From assembly GCA_963839475.1 (NCBI GenBank), contig CAWIVH010000018.1:868001-932000 (forward strand): a stretch of 64,000 nucleotides of DNA, in the 5' to 3' direction. Shown here in pieces: positions 46,315-55,259 of the stretch. Source of the stretch: CAWIVH01 sp963839475. GTDB taxonomy: Bacteria; Acidobacteriota; UBA6911. A program made the translations under genes and the position numbers. Within the stretch, counting starts at the first letter, position 1, and each line of letters starts with the position of its first letter. Below the pieces are notes generated by a model, which was not told the DNA's origin, did not search any database, and worked only from the letters and a program-made list of their open reading frames with translations.

Positions 46315-46342
46315 TTGACAGTCTGCACATATGGTAGATAGT
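46315..46342 (+). promoter_or_regulatory. Cro-like/early operon promoter, near-leaderless
   Basis: TTGACA (46315-46320), 16-base spacer, GATAGT (46337-46342), nine bases before the ATG at 46352. It is divergent from the repressor promoter. No Shine-Dalgarno sequence precedes the start, consistent with a leaderless message. Confidence 0.5.
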
Positions 46343-46351
46343 CTTTTGATC

Positions 46352-46558
46352 ATGATACACAAAACAATCAACGAATTCCTGATGCACAAACACATGAGCC
46401 CCAAGCAGTTAGCGGCAAAACTCGGCATTTCGGAATCATACATGAGCATGCTTCGGAGCGGGCGCCGCCGGCCAAGCCCCGAACTCGCGCGCAAGATCGA
46501 GACTCTGACCGGGATTCCGTTAAAAAACCTGCTTTTCAAAACTGGCAGGGCGGCATGA
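46352..46558 (+). CDS. Cro-like HTH protein
   Basis: 68 residues counted from the ATG at 46352; the in-frame ATG at 46331 lies inside the promoter and is rejected. A single HTH_3 domain is present (MSPKQLAAKLGISESYMSMLRSGRRRPS). Its place opposite a CI-like repressor is the classic lytic-switch arrangement. The stop overlaps the next frame (ATGA), so early genes are coupled to it. Confidence 0.8.
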   Translation: MIHKTINEFLMHKHMSPKQLAAKLGISESYMSMLRSGRRRPSPELARKIETLTGIPLKNLLFKTGRAA

Positions 46559-46827
46559 GCGGAGAAGTCCATGGAAAAAACGGCGCCGGCAGCAGAAGGG
46601 GGGCTCGCAAGGAAGACCGTTCACCGATCTTCTGGTGCCCGCTCTGCCCGGGGCCGGTGTACACGCCATACATGGTCCATTACGACGAGTTCCACCCCGG
46701 CTTCCAGGTGGTCAACGTTTCTTCCGGAATGGATGGCAAACCAAATCGGGCTGTCATCGAACCGCCCGCGCAGAACACGAACCAAAAACAACTCGCTTCC
46801 TTAGACAACGGAGGAAAGAGAGGAATC
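46555..46827 (+). CDS. In-frame zinc-finger-like segment upstream of Sak4 (extension or separate gene)
   Basis: 91 codons continue without a stop into the ATPase gene. The piece starts at an ATG overlapping the cro-like stop and encodes FWCPLCPGPVYTPYMVHYDEFH, a Cys-x2-Cys plus His arrangement typical of small zinc-binding phage proteins, then a low-complexity tail. A strong ribosome-binding site (GGAGG and GAGAGG) sits just before the internal ATG at 46828. So this may be a separate small gene that has lost its stop, or a real N-terminal domain of the ATPase. Confidence 0.4.
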
Positions 46828-47808
46828 ATGGGTAAGTTTCAAAAAGCAAAATCGGAGCAGGCCTATTTCAAGGTCGCGCTCTATGGCAAAACCGGGAGCG
46901 GCAAGACGCTCACTTCTTTACTCTGGGCCGAAGGGCTCGCGGCACGCGAAGGCAAACGCGTCGCCTTTGTTGATACCGAGCGCGGCTCAGAATTCTATTC
47001 GATCGACATCCCGGAACGGACCGTCCATCCGAAGGCATTCGACTTCGACCGGCTGATCACGCGGAGCCTGATGGAGACGCTCGAGGCCGTGGAGAGCATC
47101 GATCCGAAAACTCACGGGGTCCTCGTGATTGACAGCATCACGCATCTCTGGGAAGCGGCGCGCGCCGCCTACAACGGCAAGATGCTGCCGAACGGCGGCA
47201 TCCCAATTCAGGCCTGGCAGCAGATCAAGAAGCCTTACAAGCGCCTGATGTCCCTCTTCCTCGACGGTTCTTTTCACGCGATCCTCTGCGGCCGCGAAGG
47301 TGTGGTCATGGAGCAGGACGAAGACGGCGAAATGCGCGTCACCGGGACGAAGCTGAAGGCCGAAGGTGAAACTCCACACGAGCCCCATGTTCTCGGACGC
47401 ATGTGCCCGGAGCGTGATGAAAAGGGCGGATACATCATCAAGGTCTTCTTCGAAAAGGACCGCTCCGGAATCCTGACCGGCAAGGAATTCCTCTGGCCCA
47501 CGTACGAGACCATCTCTCCGGTGGTCCGATACCTCTGCGGCGGTGAGCAAGGCAAACTCGGCACTCCGGAGGAAGCGGCCGAGATCGACATCAGCGCACA
47601 GGAAGCCGAGAAAGAAAAGGCCGAACGCGAGCGCAAGGAACTCTTCGACCAAATTCGCGCAGCATTGGTCGGGGCCAAGACGATCGCACAGCTGCAGACT
47701 GGCTGGAGCCTTACGAGCGGCAAAAAGACGCGGCTCGGTGACGAGTTCTTCACGCAGCTGCAGGCGATCAAGGACAGCCGCAAGGCCGAGCTTCTGGAGG
47801 TCGCATGA
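46828..47808 (+). CDS. Sak4-like AAA/RecA-fold recombination ATPase
   Basis: 326 residues from the ATG at 46828 with a strong ribosome-binding site; 417 residues if read from 46555. The P-loop is YGKTGSGKT and Walker B is GVLVIDSITHLWE. There is a RecA-like core, then a charged helical C-terminal tail. Sak4-type proteins are phage single-strand annealing recombinases that work with a DUF669-like single-strand-binding protein, which is the next gene (overlap ATGA at 47805). Confidence 0.75.
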   Translation: MGKFQKAKSEQAYFKVALYGKTGSGKTLTSLLWAEGLAAREGKRVAFVDTERGSEFYSIDIPERTVHPKAFDFDRLITRSLMETLEAVESIDPKTHGVLVIDSITHLWEAARAAYNGKMLPNGGIPIQAWQQIKKPYKRLMSLFLDGSFHAILCGREGVVMEQDEDGEMRVTGTKLKAEGETPHEPHVLGRMCPERDEKGGYIIKVFFEKDRSGILTGKEFLWPTYETISPVVRYLCGGEQGKLGTPEEAAEIDISAQEAEKEKAERERKELFDQIRAALVGAKTIAQLQTGWSLTSGKKTRLGDEFFTQLQAIKDSRKAELLEVA

Positions 47809-48224
47809 GTATCAAGGCCGAAACCAAATACAACGGAGTTGTGGCGCCCGGATCCCAGCTGTATGAAACGCAGACCGGGACTCTCGGCTACCAGGTCATG
47901 CTCGAATGCGCCGACGGACCAACATCGTTCGTGATTTGGCTGACGCAGAAGAACCGTGAGCGCGCCCGGAGATATTTCGAGGTGCTCGGAGTCGATCCGG
48001 AAAAGCTGAAAGATTCCGGCTACATCGAATACCAGCTCGGTCTCGACATCGAAGGCCGCGAAGTCTCTTTCGGAACCAAGGAAGAGGAATACAACGGCAA
48101 GCACAACGTCAAGGTGGTCTGGATCGGCAAACGCTCGGATCCCGATCTTTCCAGGAGCGCGGCGCGCTTTTTCGGCGCCGCTGACACTAATAATGATAAT
48201 CCCAGCGAAGAACTTGCCTTCTGA
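47805..48224 (+). CDS. DUF669-like single-strand DNA-binding partner
   Basis: 139 residues. Beta-rich N-terminal core, a helix containing ARRYFEVLGVDPEKL, an EYQLGLDIEGREVSFGTKEEEYNGKHNVKVVWIG strand region, and an acidic tail (NNDNPSEELAF) typical of single-strand-binding proteins. The position directly after the Sak4-like gene with a 4-base overlap supports a DUF669 recombination-accessory role. Confidence 0.65.
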   Translation: MSIKAETKYNGVVAPGSQLYETQTGTLGYQVMLECADGPTSFVIWLTQKNRERARRYFEVLGVDPEKLKDSGYIEYQLGLDIEGREVSFGTKEEEYNGKHNVKVVWIGKRSDPDLSRSAARFFGAADTNNDNPSEELAF

Positions 48225-48241
48225 CGCCTATAGAGCCATGT

Positions 48242-48559
48242 ATGAGCGATCTTGAAGTGCTACTCGGGCAGCATATCCAGCTCTCAGGATTGCCGGCGCC
48301 GGTGCGGGAATATCGATTCCACCCGAAGCGCCGGTGGCGCTTCGACTTCGCCTGGCCGCGCTACAGAATCGCTGTGGAAATTGATGGCGGCATTTATTGC
48401 CGCGGGCGGCATGTTCGAGGCTCCGGTTTCGAGCGTGATGCCGAAAAGCGAAATGCCGCGGTTCTATCGGGATGGCGGGTTCTCAACTTCACGCCTCGTC
48501 ATGTCAAATCAGGAGAGGCCGTCCAGGCGATCGAATTTCTGATGAGAAGAATCGGCTGA
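48242..48559 (+). CDS. DUF559/VSR-like small endonuclease
   Basis: 105 residues. A PD-(D/E)XK core of the very-short-patch/DUF559 type is visible: RWRFDFAWPRYRIAVEIDGG with the Asp and Glu-x-Asp ligands, then the conserved FERDAEKRNAAVLSGWRVLNFTP. Likely a structure-specific nuclease, such as a Holliday-junction or branch resolvase, that finishes phage recombination. Lies between recombination and integration genes. Confidence 0.75.
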   Translation: MSDLEVLLGQHIQLSGLPAPVREYRFHPKRRWRFDFAWPRYRIAVEIDGGIYCRGRHVRGSGFERDAEKRNAAVLSGWRVLNFTPRHVKSGEAVQAIEFLMRRIG

Positions 48560-48595
48560 GCCCTGCTGGGTTCCCGGCCGCGAAAGGGATCCGAA

Positions 48596-48784
48596 ATGAA
48601 AAAGACAGAGCAATTCGAAGAAGACCGGGAACAGGGGCATGCCGGCGGAATTGTGCGTCTGGCGAAGGCGGTCATTTGCGTTGACTGCAGCTGCATCACG
48701 GAAACCGATCAAAACTGCCGGGTTTGCGGTTCGGGCAGCGTGTTGAACTTGGCTTCAATACTGAACAGGAAGGCGGCGGCATGA
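48596..48784 (+). CDS. Small zinc-ribbon phage protein
   Basis: 62 residues. Acidic N-terminus; C-terminal Cys motifs VICVDCSC and CRVCGSG make a four-Cys zinc ribbon. Its stop overlaps the excisionase start (ATGA). Role unknown; conserved in context as an early phage gene. Confidence 0.55.
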   Translation: MKKTEQFEEDREQGHAGGIVRLAKAVICVDCSCITETDQNCRVCGSGSVLNLASILNRKAAA

Positions 48785-49002
48785 TGGACGGCTACATCGA
48801 TTTGAAAAAATGCGCGGAGAAGACATCGATCAGCGTGACGACCCTGAGGGCTCACCTGAACGAGATCAAACACACCCGGTTGTCTCCTCGCGGAAAGATT
48901 CTGGTGAAGTGGTCGGATGTCGACCATTGGCTGGAATCCAGGGCGAACGCGGTAAAAGGCGACGAAGACGTAATGATGTTACTGAAGGAGCTGGCCAGCT
49001 AA
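48781..49002 (+). CDS. xis: Excisionase-type HTH protein
   Basis: 73 residues counted from the ATG at 48781, which overlaps the previous stop. A winged-helix (HTH_17/MerR-like) segment runs from DLKKCAEKTSISVTTLRAHL to the Lys-Trp-Ser-Asp-Val-Asp wing. It lies directly before the integrase and overlaps it (TAATG), the usual place of a recombination directionality factor that bends att-site DNA. Confidence 0.7.
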   Translation: MMDGYIDLKKCAEKTSISVTTLRAHLNEIKHTRLSPRGKILVKWSDVDHWLESRANAVKGDEDVMMLLKELAS

Positions 49003-50180
49003 TGGGCGTCAAGGTGAAGTTCTTCCGCGGCCTTTGGCGAGTGCTGGTTGAATACAAGGGGAAGCGGAAGTCCAAGGGATTCTTAAAGGAAGAAAAGGCG
49101 AAGGACGTTGCCGAGAAGCTCAGTACAGCCCTAGAAATCTACGGCACGGATGCGTTCGCCATCCTCTCCCGCAAGCAATCGGCGATTAAACCTAAGGAAA
49201 GTCCAAAGCCCCTGTTCCGGAAATTCGCATCGCGGTGGATTGAGGAACTTGAAAAGCAATCGCTCAGTTTGTCGACGCAGACCTGCTATCGCTATCATGC
49301 CGAGAAGCATCTCATTCCCCATTTCGGCGACATGCTGCTCGATGAAATCCGGTACCCCCAGTTGAAAACTTATGTACTGGAACAAGCTAAGAAATATCGC
49401 CGCGATACGGTGCGCTTGGATATCGCAACCATGAGGCTCATCTTTGGAGAGGCTTTCAGGGAGGGGGTGATTGATCGCAGCCCCGTTGCGGGTCTCGGCA
49501 AATTCATTGGCGGAGCGTCCCGGCGCAAGGAAAAGGTGGATCCATTTACGCTCGAGGAATTGCATAAGCTGGAGGCCAAGATTGCAGACAAGTATCCGGT
49601 CTATTTTGAATTCGTGCTGATGATGGCGCGCACCGGAGTGCGCATCGGGGAGGCCATCGGCTTTCAGTGGAAGGATCTCGACCTCGATAAGGGTATTGCT
49701 TTGATCCGGAGAAACATCCCCATTCATCGCCAGGTTCAGCGCACGAAAACGAAATCATCAGAGCGGACGCTGGACTTGTCGCCCGAGCTCATCCAGGCTC
49801 TGCAATCACTTCTCCGGAGGCGCCGCGAGGTATGGTTTGCTAAGGGGAAAACTCAAATCCCGGAATGGGTTTTCAGCGGGCAGACGGGGGAGCCTTTTCA
49901 GTACTCAAATTTCCGACGGCGCTGCTGGCTACCTGCGCTGCGGGCGGCGAAAGTGCGGGAGCGAACCCCGCATGACCTGAGGCATACCTACGCGAGTGCG
50001 ATGCTACTGGCCGGCGAGCCGCTTGCCTACGTTTCTGCGCAGCTCGGGCACAAGAGCCCGGAGATTACCTTACGGGTTTACTCGCATTGGATCCCCGGAA
50101 CGAAGCGCTCGGCAAGGCACGCGCTGGATTCGGGATCCGCAGAAAATCCGCAGAAAGTGTCGGGAGGAGTTGAGGTATGA
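49002..50180 (+). CDS. int: Tyrosine recombinase (phage integrase)
   Basis: 392 residues from the ATG at 49002; the open frame to 48810 overlaps the excisionase and is rejected. An N-terminal arm-binding region, a SAM-like core-binding domain (about 75-165) and a catalytic domain are present. The catalytic residues are Arg in ARTGVRIGEA, His-x2-Arg in HDLRHTYAS, His in LGHKSPEITL and Tyr in RVYSHW. The gene ends 32 bases from the 3' end of tRNA-Thr, the presumed attachment site, so this enzyme most likely inserted the prophage there. Confidence 0.93.
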   Translation: MGVKVKFFRGLWRVLVEYKGKRKSKGFLKEEKAKDVAEKLSTALEIYGTDAFAILSRKQSAIKPKESPKPLFRKFASRWIEELEKQSLSLSTQTCYRYHAEKHLIPHFGDMLLDEIRYPQLKTYVLEQAKKYRRDTVRLDIATMRLIFGEAFREGVIDRSPVAGLGKFIGGASRRKEKVDPFTLEELHKLEAKIADKYPVYFEFVLMMARTGVRIGEAIGFQWKDLDLDKGIALIRRNIPIHRQVQRTKTKSSERTLDLSPELIQALQSLLRRRREVWFAKGKTQIPEWVFSGQTGEPFQYSNFRRRCWLPALRAAKVRERTPHDLRHTYASAMLLAGEPLAYVSAQLGHKSPEITLRVYSHWIPGTKRSARHALDSGSAENPQKVSGGVEV

Positions 50181-50212
50181 AATTTCGAGGAGCTGTAAGT
50201 CTTTTGTTTTCA

Positions 50213-50288
<76 letters not shown>

Positions 50289-50496
50289 CCCCTCGAGGAA
50301 CCTAGCTTGTACCATTTTTGGCTATTACCGTCAAGAAAACCGCCCCTTCAATGACCCGGTTCCAACCAGGCTCCGCGGCCTTTCGTTGGGCATGCGCTCC
50401 CGGTTTTGCGGTCGGGTACAGCATCCGGATGGATTAGAAGGCGCCATTGGGTTTAATCCTCTGGAGATTGAATCCGCGGACGGCCAAACCGTTTCC

Positions 50497-51498
50497 TCAG
50501 TTGCTCTTGGGCTCGCCAAGAAGCTCGTTGAGATTCAAAAACGACACCTTATCCGCAAGCTTGCAGGCAACTATCGCAATCCCAGTCGTCTCGTTTATCG
50601 CGACTGACACCGGCCCCTTGGCCACCTGGGCCGATTTGATCGGCTTTCCCGCATCCATATCCACAAGGGTCACAGCCCCGCTGCTGTATTCAGCAACAAC
50701 GGCGACATTCCTTTTGGCGTAAACCGCAACCGACAGCGGACCGGTCCCCATGGGAAGAGTCGAAATCACTTCATTGATCGCCGAGTCATATATCACCAGG
50801 ATCCCGTTTCCCGACGGATTCACCGCGGCAACCATTCCCGTAAGCGGGTTCGCGGCCATTTCGCTCACATAGAATCCCAGCAGGAGCTTTCGTTCTATTT
50901 CATGCGAGTCGAGGTTGAAAACTATAACCTGCATGTCGTACTGACAAGCCACGGCCGCGCGCCGCTTGTTCTCGGCGATCGCAATTCCGAGCGGTCCGAC
51001 ATTCTGCGACCTGTCCCCCGCTAGGTTGACCGTGGCCGCGATCCGCCTCCCGCTGATATCGATGGCCACGACATTACGGCTGTTAAAATTCGTAACCCAG
51101 GCCTGGTTCTTCTCCGTATCTACAGCAACACGGGAAGATCCCTTGCCCGAAGGGACGACACCGGCAATCTGCCCGCGGGCGTGATCCACCACGGTTACTT
51201 CGCCACTGAGACTGGCCACCACCACCGCGTTAGTCTTCGGGTTGACGGCTAAACCCTCCGGAATGCCTCCCACAATGTATTTGCTGATCACCTCCCGCTT
51301 TGCCAGGTCGATGACCATCAGATCCTGGCTTCCTCGATTCAACACAAACGCCTGGTTTGTGACCGGATTCACGGCCACAGCCACAGGACGCGTTCCCACC
51401 GCCAGTTCCGCTTTCTCTGCCGCCGGAGCTGCCGAGGTGGAGAGCCGGAGCCAAGAGATGGCAGCCATCACCAAAATCGCTAAAGATATCTTGCGCAT
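50497..51498 (-). CDS. Exported YncE-like beta-propeller protein
   Basis: 333 residues from the ATG at 51498, which begins a signal peptide (MRKISLAILVMAAISW, Ala-rich cleavage region); the open frame extends upstream but overlaps the STAS gene. About seven repeats of 40 residues carry the pattern VAVNPVTNQAFVLN / VAVDTEKNQAWVTN, marking a YVTN-type seven-bladed propeller. Probably a periplasmic ligand- or redox-partner-binding protein. Third gene of an operon with 19-base gaps. Confidence 0.85.
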   Translation of the reverse strand: MRKISLAILVMAAISWLRLSTSAAPAAEKAELAVGTRPVAVAVNPVTNQAFVLNRGSQDLMVIDLAKREVISKYIVGGIPEGLAVNPKTNAVVVASLSGEVTVVDHARGQIAGVVPSGKGSSRVAVDTEKNQAWVTNFNSRNVVAIDISGRRIAATVNLAGDRSQNVGPLGIAIAENKRRAAVACQYDMQVIVFNLDSHEIERKLLLGFYVSEMAANPLTGMVAAVNPSGNGILVIYDSAINEVISTLPMGTGPLSVAVYAKRNVAVVAEYSSGAVTLVDMDAGKPIKSAQVAKGPVSVAINETTGIAIVACKLADKVSFLNLNELLGEPKSN

Positions 51499-51517
51499 AA
51501 ATGCGACCTGACTGGAT

Positions 51518-51910
51518 TCAGCTGACTGCGTTGGACTGCTGCTGACGGCACCGCTGAATCTCCGCCAGCGCCTCTTCCTCCGATTCATAGATCTCGAACA
51601 CGGTGTCGAGCTTCGTCATCTTCATCAGGCCGGCAACGCGCGGAAGCAGCCGGCAGAGACGGACCCTGCCGCCGGCCTGCCGCACCGACAGATGAGACCT
51701 TATCAGGCGGCCCAGTTCGCTGGAGTCGACAAAAAGCATCGCTTTCATGTCGATCAGGATATCCAGGTGCCCCTGGCGCACCAATTCGTCCAGCCGTTCC
51801 TTCAAGGCCGCTTCTCCCGGCCCTTTCAAATCCCGATCCAGTGACAGGATCACAACGCCGTCCCTGATCTGCTCGTGGATCGTGAAGCCTCCTATACTAA
51901 AATCCGGCAT
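51518..51910 (-). CDS. STAS-domain anti-sigma-factor antagonist
   Basis: 130 residues. An SpoIIAA-like STAS fold with the phosphorylatable Ser in FVDSSELGRLI (about residue 64) and a typical strand DILIDMKAM before it. Such proteins bind anti-sigma factors when unphosphorylated. No anti-sigma kinase is encoded next to it. It lies between the cysteine desulfurase and the propeller gene with 19-base gaps on both sides. Confidence 0.88.
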   Translation of the reverse strand: MPDFSIGGFTIHEQIRDGVVILSLDRDLKGPGEAALKERLDELVRQGHLDILIDMKAMLFVDSSELGRLIRSHLSVRQAGGRVRLCRLLPRVAGLMKMTKLDTVFEIYESEEEALAEIQRCRQQQSNAVS

Positions 51911-51929
51911 GTTGGACCCGCCTCACCCT

Positions 51930-53090
51930 TCATTCAATGGCAGAGCGTGAAAGCCGGCGAAGACGCTGCAGCACCCTCACAAGCACCTCGAGTGCCGCAT
52001 CGATCTCATCGGCCGTTGTGTGGCAGCTCAAGCTGAAGCGAAGAGACCCTTGGACCACTTCGGGCCGGAGCCCCATCGCCATCAGCACATGCGACGGCTC
52101 CAGCGAACCGGAGGAGCAGGCCGAGCCGGTGGATGCCGCAACCCCCTCGAGATCAAGGGCAATCACGGCCGCCTCCCCTTCAAGCCCTTCGAAAGACATG
52201 TTGGAAACGTTGGGCAATCGGGGTGCGCCTCCGTTCACCCGCATCCCCGGGACGGCTTCCCGGACGCCTGTTTCCAGCTTATCTCTCAGCGCGGCAACCC
52301 GCGTGGCCATTTCCGGCAGCCTCGCGCCGGCCAGGCGCGCCGCCGCGGCCAGAGCCACAATGCCGGCCACATTTTCCGTTCCCGCCCTCCGCTTACGTTC
52401 CTGGGATCCGCCGATCATGTAAGGAACGATCTTGACCCCTTTGCGGATGAACAGTACGCCGACGCCCTTTGGCGCATGAAACTTGTGCCCTGAAACCGAG
52501 AGCAGATCCACCCCCAGCTCGCCGACATCGACCGGAATCTTCCCGACGGACTGAACAGCATCGGTGTGCATCAGGATGCCGCGCTCCCGGGCTATAGCCG
52601 CAATTTCACGAACCGGCTGAATGGCGCCGGTTTCGTTGTTCGCATGCATGATCGAGATGAGTATCGTACGGTCATGGATGGCGGCAGCCACGGCGCAAGG
52701 ATCCACGATCCCCGATGAATCTACCGGAATCTGTGTGACCTCGGCTCCGACAGACTGCAAAGCTTTGCAGGTTGAAAGGACAGCCGGATGTTCAATCCGG
52801 CTCGTTATGACATGGTTGCCCTTTTTATAGCCGCTGCGGAATACGCCCCAAAGCGCCGAGTTGTCCGATTCAGTGCCGCCTGCAGTAAATACTATTTCCT
52901 TTGTATCGGCGGCGAGGAAAGCGGCGACGTCTTTTCGGGCATTTTCTATGGCAGTGCGCGCCGTTTGGCCGAAGGTATGAATCGAACTGGGGTTGCCGAA
53001 TGTACTCGTCAGGCAGGGCAGCATGGCTTCGAGCACCTGCTCGTCGATCCTCGTGGTGGCGCTGTTATCCAGGTAGATGCGCTGCTTCAT
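51930..53090 (-). CDS. Cysteine desulfurase (NifS/IscS family)
   Basis: 386 residues. A PLP enzyme converting L-cysteine to L-alanine and a protein-bound persulfide used for Fe-S clusters and thiolated cofactors. PLP Lys lies in VSGHKFHAPKG, conserved His in MHTDAVQ, and the persulfide Cys in the loop TGSACSSGSLEPSH. The short class I-type loop is IscS/NifS-like. It starts the operon with the STAS and YncE-like genes. A predicted promoter (TTGACT-17-TATGGT) precedes it. Confidence 0.93.
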   Translation of the reverse strand: MKQRIYLDNSATTRIDEQVLEAMLPCLTSTFGNPSSIHTFGQTARTAIENARKDVAAFLAADTKEIVFTAGGTESDNSALWGVFRSGYKKGNHVITSRIEHPAVLSTCKALQSVGAEVTQIPVDSSGIVDPCAVAAAIHDRTILISIMHANNETGAIQPVREIAAIARERGILMHTDAVQSVGKIPVDVGELGVDLLSVSGHKFHAPKGVGVLFIRKGVKIVPYMIGGSQERKRRAGTENVAGIVALAAAARLAGARLPEMATRVAALRDKLETGVREAVPGMRVNGGAPRLPNVSNMSFEGLEGEAAVIALDLEGVAASTGSACSSGSLEPSHVLMAMGLRPEVVQGSLRFSLSCHTTADEIDAALEVLVRVLQRLRRLSRSAIE

Positions 53091-53134
53091 CGGTTATCCC
53101 AGCCGAAACCCAATAAAATCCATCAATAAATCCA

Positions 53135-53163
53135 ACCATAGCCGAGGGTATGAGGCAAGTCAA
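53135..53163 (-). promoter_or_regulatory. Predicted promoter of cysteine desulfurase operon
   Basis: Minus strand TTGACT (53163-53158), 17-base spacer, TATGGT (53140-53135), about 45 bases before the ATG at 53090. Confidence 0.5.
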
Positions 53164-53218
53164 GTGGAGGGGGACCGGGTCGGGGCGTGATAGAATAAAG
53201 GTTTAGCCGAGGTATCCT

Positions 53219-54025
53219 ATGCCCAATTCCACCCGGATAATCACACTGCTCACTGATTTCGGATTGAAAGACCATTATGTCGCAGCCATGAAGGGCGTGA
53301 TGCTCGGGCTGAATCCCGACCTGCTCTTCGTCGACATCAGCCACAAGATTCCAGCCCAGGATATCTTTTCAGCAGCGTTCGCGCTCGGACAGGTCTATTC
53401 CTGTTATCCGGCCGGTACCATTCACCTCGCGGTGGTTGATCCAGGCGTGGGAACCGCGCGCAAAGCCCTGCTGCTCGAGGCGGCAGCCCAATTCTTCATT
53501 GGGCCCGACAACGGCATTTTTGAATACGTATACCGCGGAGAGGAAAGCTGGACGGCGCGGGAAATTACGGCGGATCATTATTTCAGAAAACCGGTGTCCT
53601 CGACCTTCCACGGAAGAGATGTATTCGCCCCCTCGGCGGGCTGGCTCAGCCGGAACACGCCTTCAACAAATTTCGGTCCCGAACTTAAGAATCCCGTCCG
53701 TCTCAAGCTGCCCGAACTCACACGTGTGCGCGATGCCCTGATCCAGGCGTCGATCCTCATGATCGACAGCTTCGGCAACCTGGTCACCAATCTCAGGCCC
53801 GAAGATCTGCCGGAATACAGCGCCCCCGGAACGCGGACATCCAAGATGAGGATCGGCCAGAAAGAAATAACCGCCTTCCGGAAAACTTTCAGCGAAGGAA
53901 AACCGGGGGAGGTCTTCGTTGTGCCGGGATCGAGCGGATACCTGGAGATCGTCACACGCAACGGATCAGCCGCCGCGACGCTCAACGCTACCCCTGGGAT
54001 GTTGGTGGGCGTCGTGTTCAGCTGA
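53219..54025 (+). CDS. SAM hydrolase / SAM hydroxide adenosyltransferase (DUF62 family)
   Basis: 268 residues. The N-terminal DFGLKDHYVAAMKG and HLAVVDPGVGT, then FIGPDNGIF, are hallmarks of the fluorinase-like family that hydrolyses S-adenosylmethionine to adenosine and methionine. The C-terminal beta-barrel domain begins near VRLKLPEL. Cytoplasmic, probably controls SAM levels. GAGG lies seven bases before the ATG. It diverges from the cysteine desulfurase operon. A weak dyad CTGAGG/CCTCAG follows the stop (54022-54052). Confidence 0.92.
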   Translation: MPNSTRIITLLTDFGLKDHYVAAMKGVMLGLNPDLLFVDISHKIPAQDIFSAAFALGQVYSCYPAGTIHLAVVDPGVGTARKALLLEAAAQFFIGPDNGIFEYVYRGEESWTAREITADHYFRKPVSSTFHGRDVFAPSAGWLSRNTPSTNFGPELKNPVRLKLPELTRVRDALIQASILMIDSFGNLVTNLRPEDLPEYSAPGTRTSKMRIGQKEITAFRKTFSEGKPGEVFVVPGSSGYLEIVTRNGSAAATLNATPGMLVGVVFS

Positions 54026-54110
54026 GGGGCCGTGCGATGCTTTAAGCCTCAGGGTACAGTCATAGGGATTGACGCAGCCCCGGACCAGTGATTCTTGATA
54101 CGGCTCAAGT

Positions 54111-55017
54111 ATGGCGACACCTTCCCAGAGAAACCTCTTTCAGGGCCCTGAGCGCGACCCGTCTATTCGAGTGGGCCCCGCCGGGTGGAACTACAAGGAT
54201 TGGGAAGGGCCGGTATATCCGCCCAAACCCGGAAAGGGATTCGATCCTCTCGCATTTCTCGCGGATTACTTCGACACGGTTGAAATCAACAGCTCATTTT
54301 ACGCGCCCCCGAAACCCGCGGACGCAGCCCAGTGGGTGCGCAGGATAGGGAACAATCCCCGGTTCCGCTTCACCGCCAAAGCCTGGCAGAGGCTCACTCA
54401 TTCCCCTGGCGGCAGAGCGGAGCGTCTCTTTGGATCAGGATTGCGAGCGGGTGCGAGCATCCCTTGCGCCGCTGGCCGAAGCAGGCCGAATGGGCGCCGT
54501 TCTTCTTCAATTCCCCTGGAGCTTCAGGCACACAGATGAAAATCTGGCGTACCTGCAAAGCCTGCTCCTCCGGCTGAAGCATTTTCCACTTGTGGTCGAG
54601 GTGAGACATGGATCGTGGGACGAGGCATCTTTTTACAATTTCCTGCGTGAATCCGGTGTGGGGTTCTGCAATGTGGACCAGCCGGTCATAGGCGATTCGC
54701 TGAGACCAGGGGCTCATGTCACTTCGCCGGTGGGGTATCTGCGCCTGCACGGGCGCAATTACGAAAACTGGTTCAAGGAGGGAGCCGGCCGCGACGCCCG
54801 GTACGACTACCTGTATTCCAAAATGGAGATCGGCGAGATCGCCGCGCTGCTGAAAACAGTGAAGCAGGAGGCCACGGAAACGTACGCCATCACGAACAAT
54901 CATTTCCGTGGCCAGGCGCTGGTAAACGCGGTGGATATCCTGGAGGAGTTGGATGTGCAGCCGCCGGCGGTCCCGCCGCTGCTAGCCGAAGCGTATCCGA
55001 GGCTCAAGCGGAATTGA
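54111..55017 (+). pseudogene. DUF72 family protein with a frameshift
   Basis: The frame from ATG 54111 encodes the N-terminal DUF72 barrel (RVGPAGWNYKDWEGPVYP, VEINSSFYAPP, FRFTAKAWQRLTH) and drifts out of homology after about 54400. The frame readable from about 54415 to 55017 then continues it (ASLAPLAEAGRMGAVLLQFPWSF, VVEVRHGSWD, YLRLHGRNYENWF). A single-base indel between about 54400 and 54425 joins the two halves. DUF72 proteins are TIM-barrel proteins of unknown reaction. The gene is either inactivated or carries a sequencing error. Confidence 0.85.
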
Positions 55018-55095
55018 GTTTTGCCTAGACAGGGCGCTGATCGAGGTGGTATAAACTTGGCGCTTTGGCGTTTCCAGACGCCTCGATCCGACAGT

Positions 55096-55171
<76 letters not shown>

Positions 55172-55259
55172 CGCATCTCCTTGATTTCCAATCCCTTACA
55201 GTTGGCATAAACATTAGAGAAATAAGCCCTAATATCCTTTGGGGGTACAGTGGGGGTAT

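Noticed and set aside
48810..49001. Upstream extension of the integrase frame
   Set aside because: It overlaps the excisionase in another frame; the ATG at 49002 coupled to the excisionase stop is the natural start.
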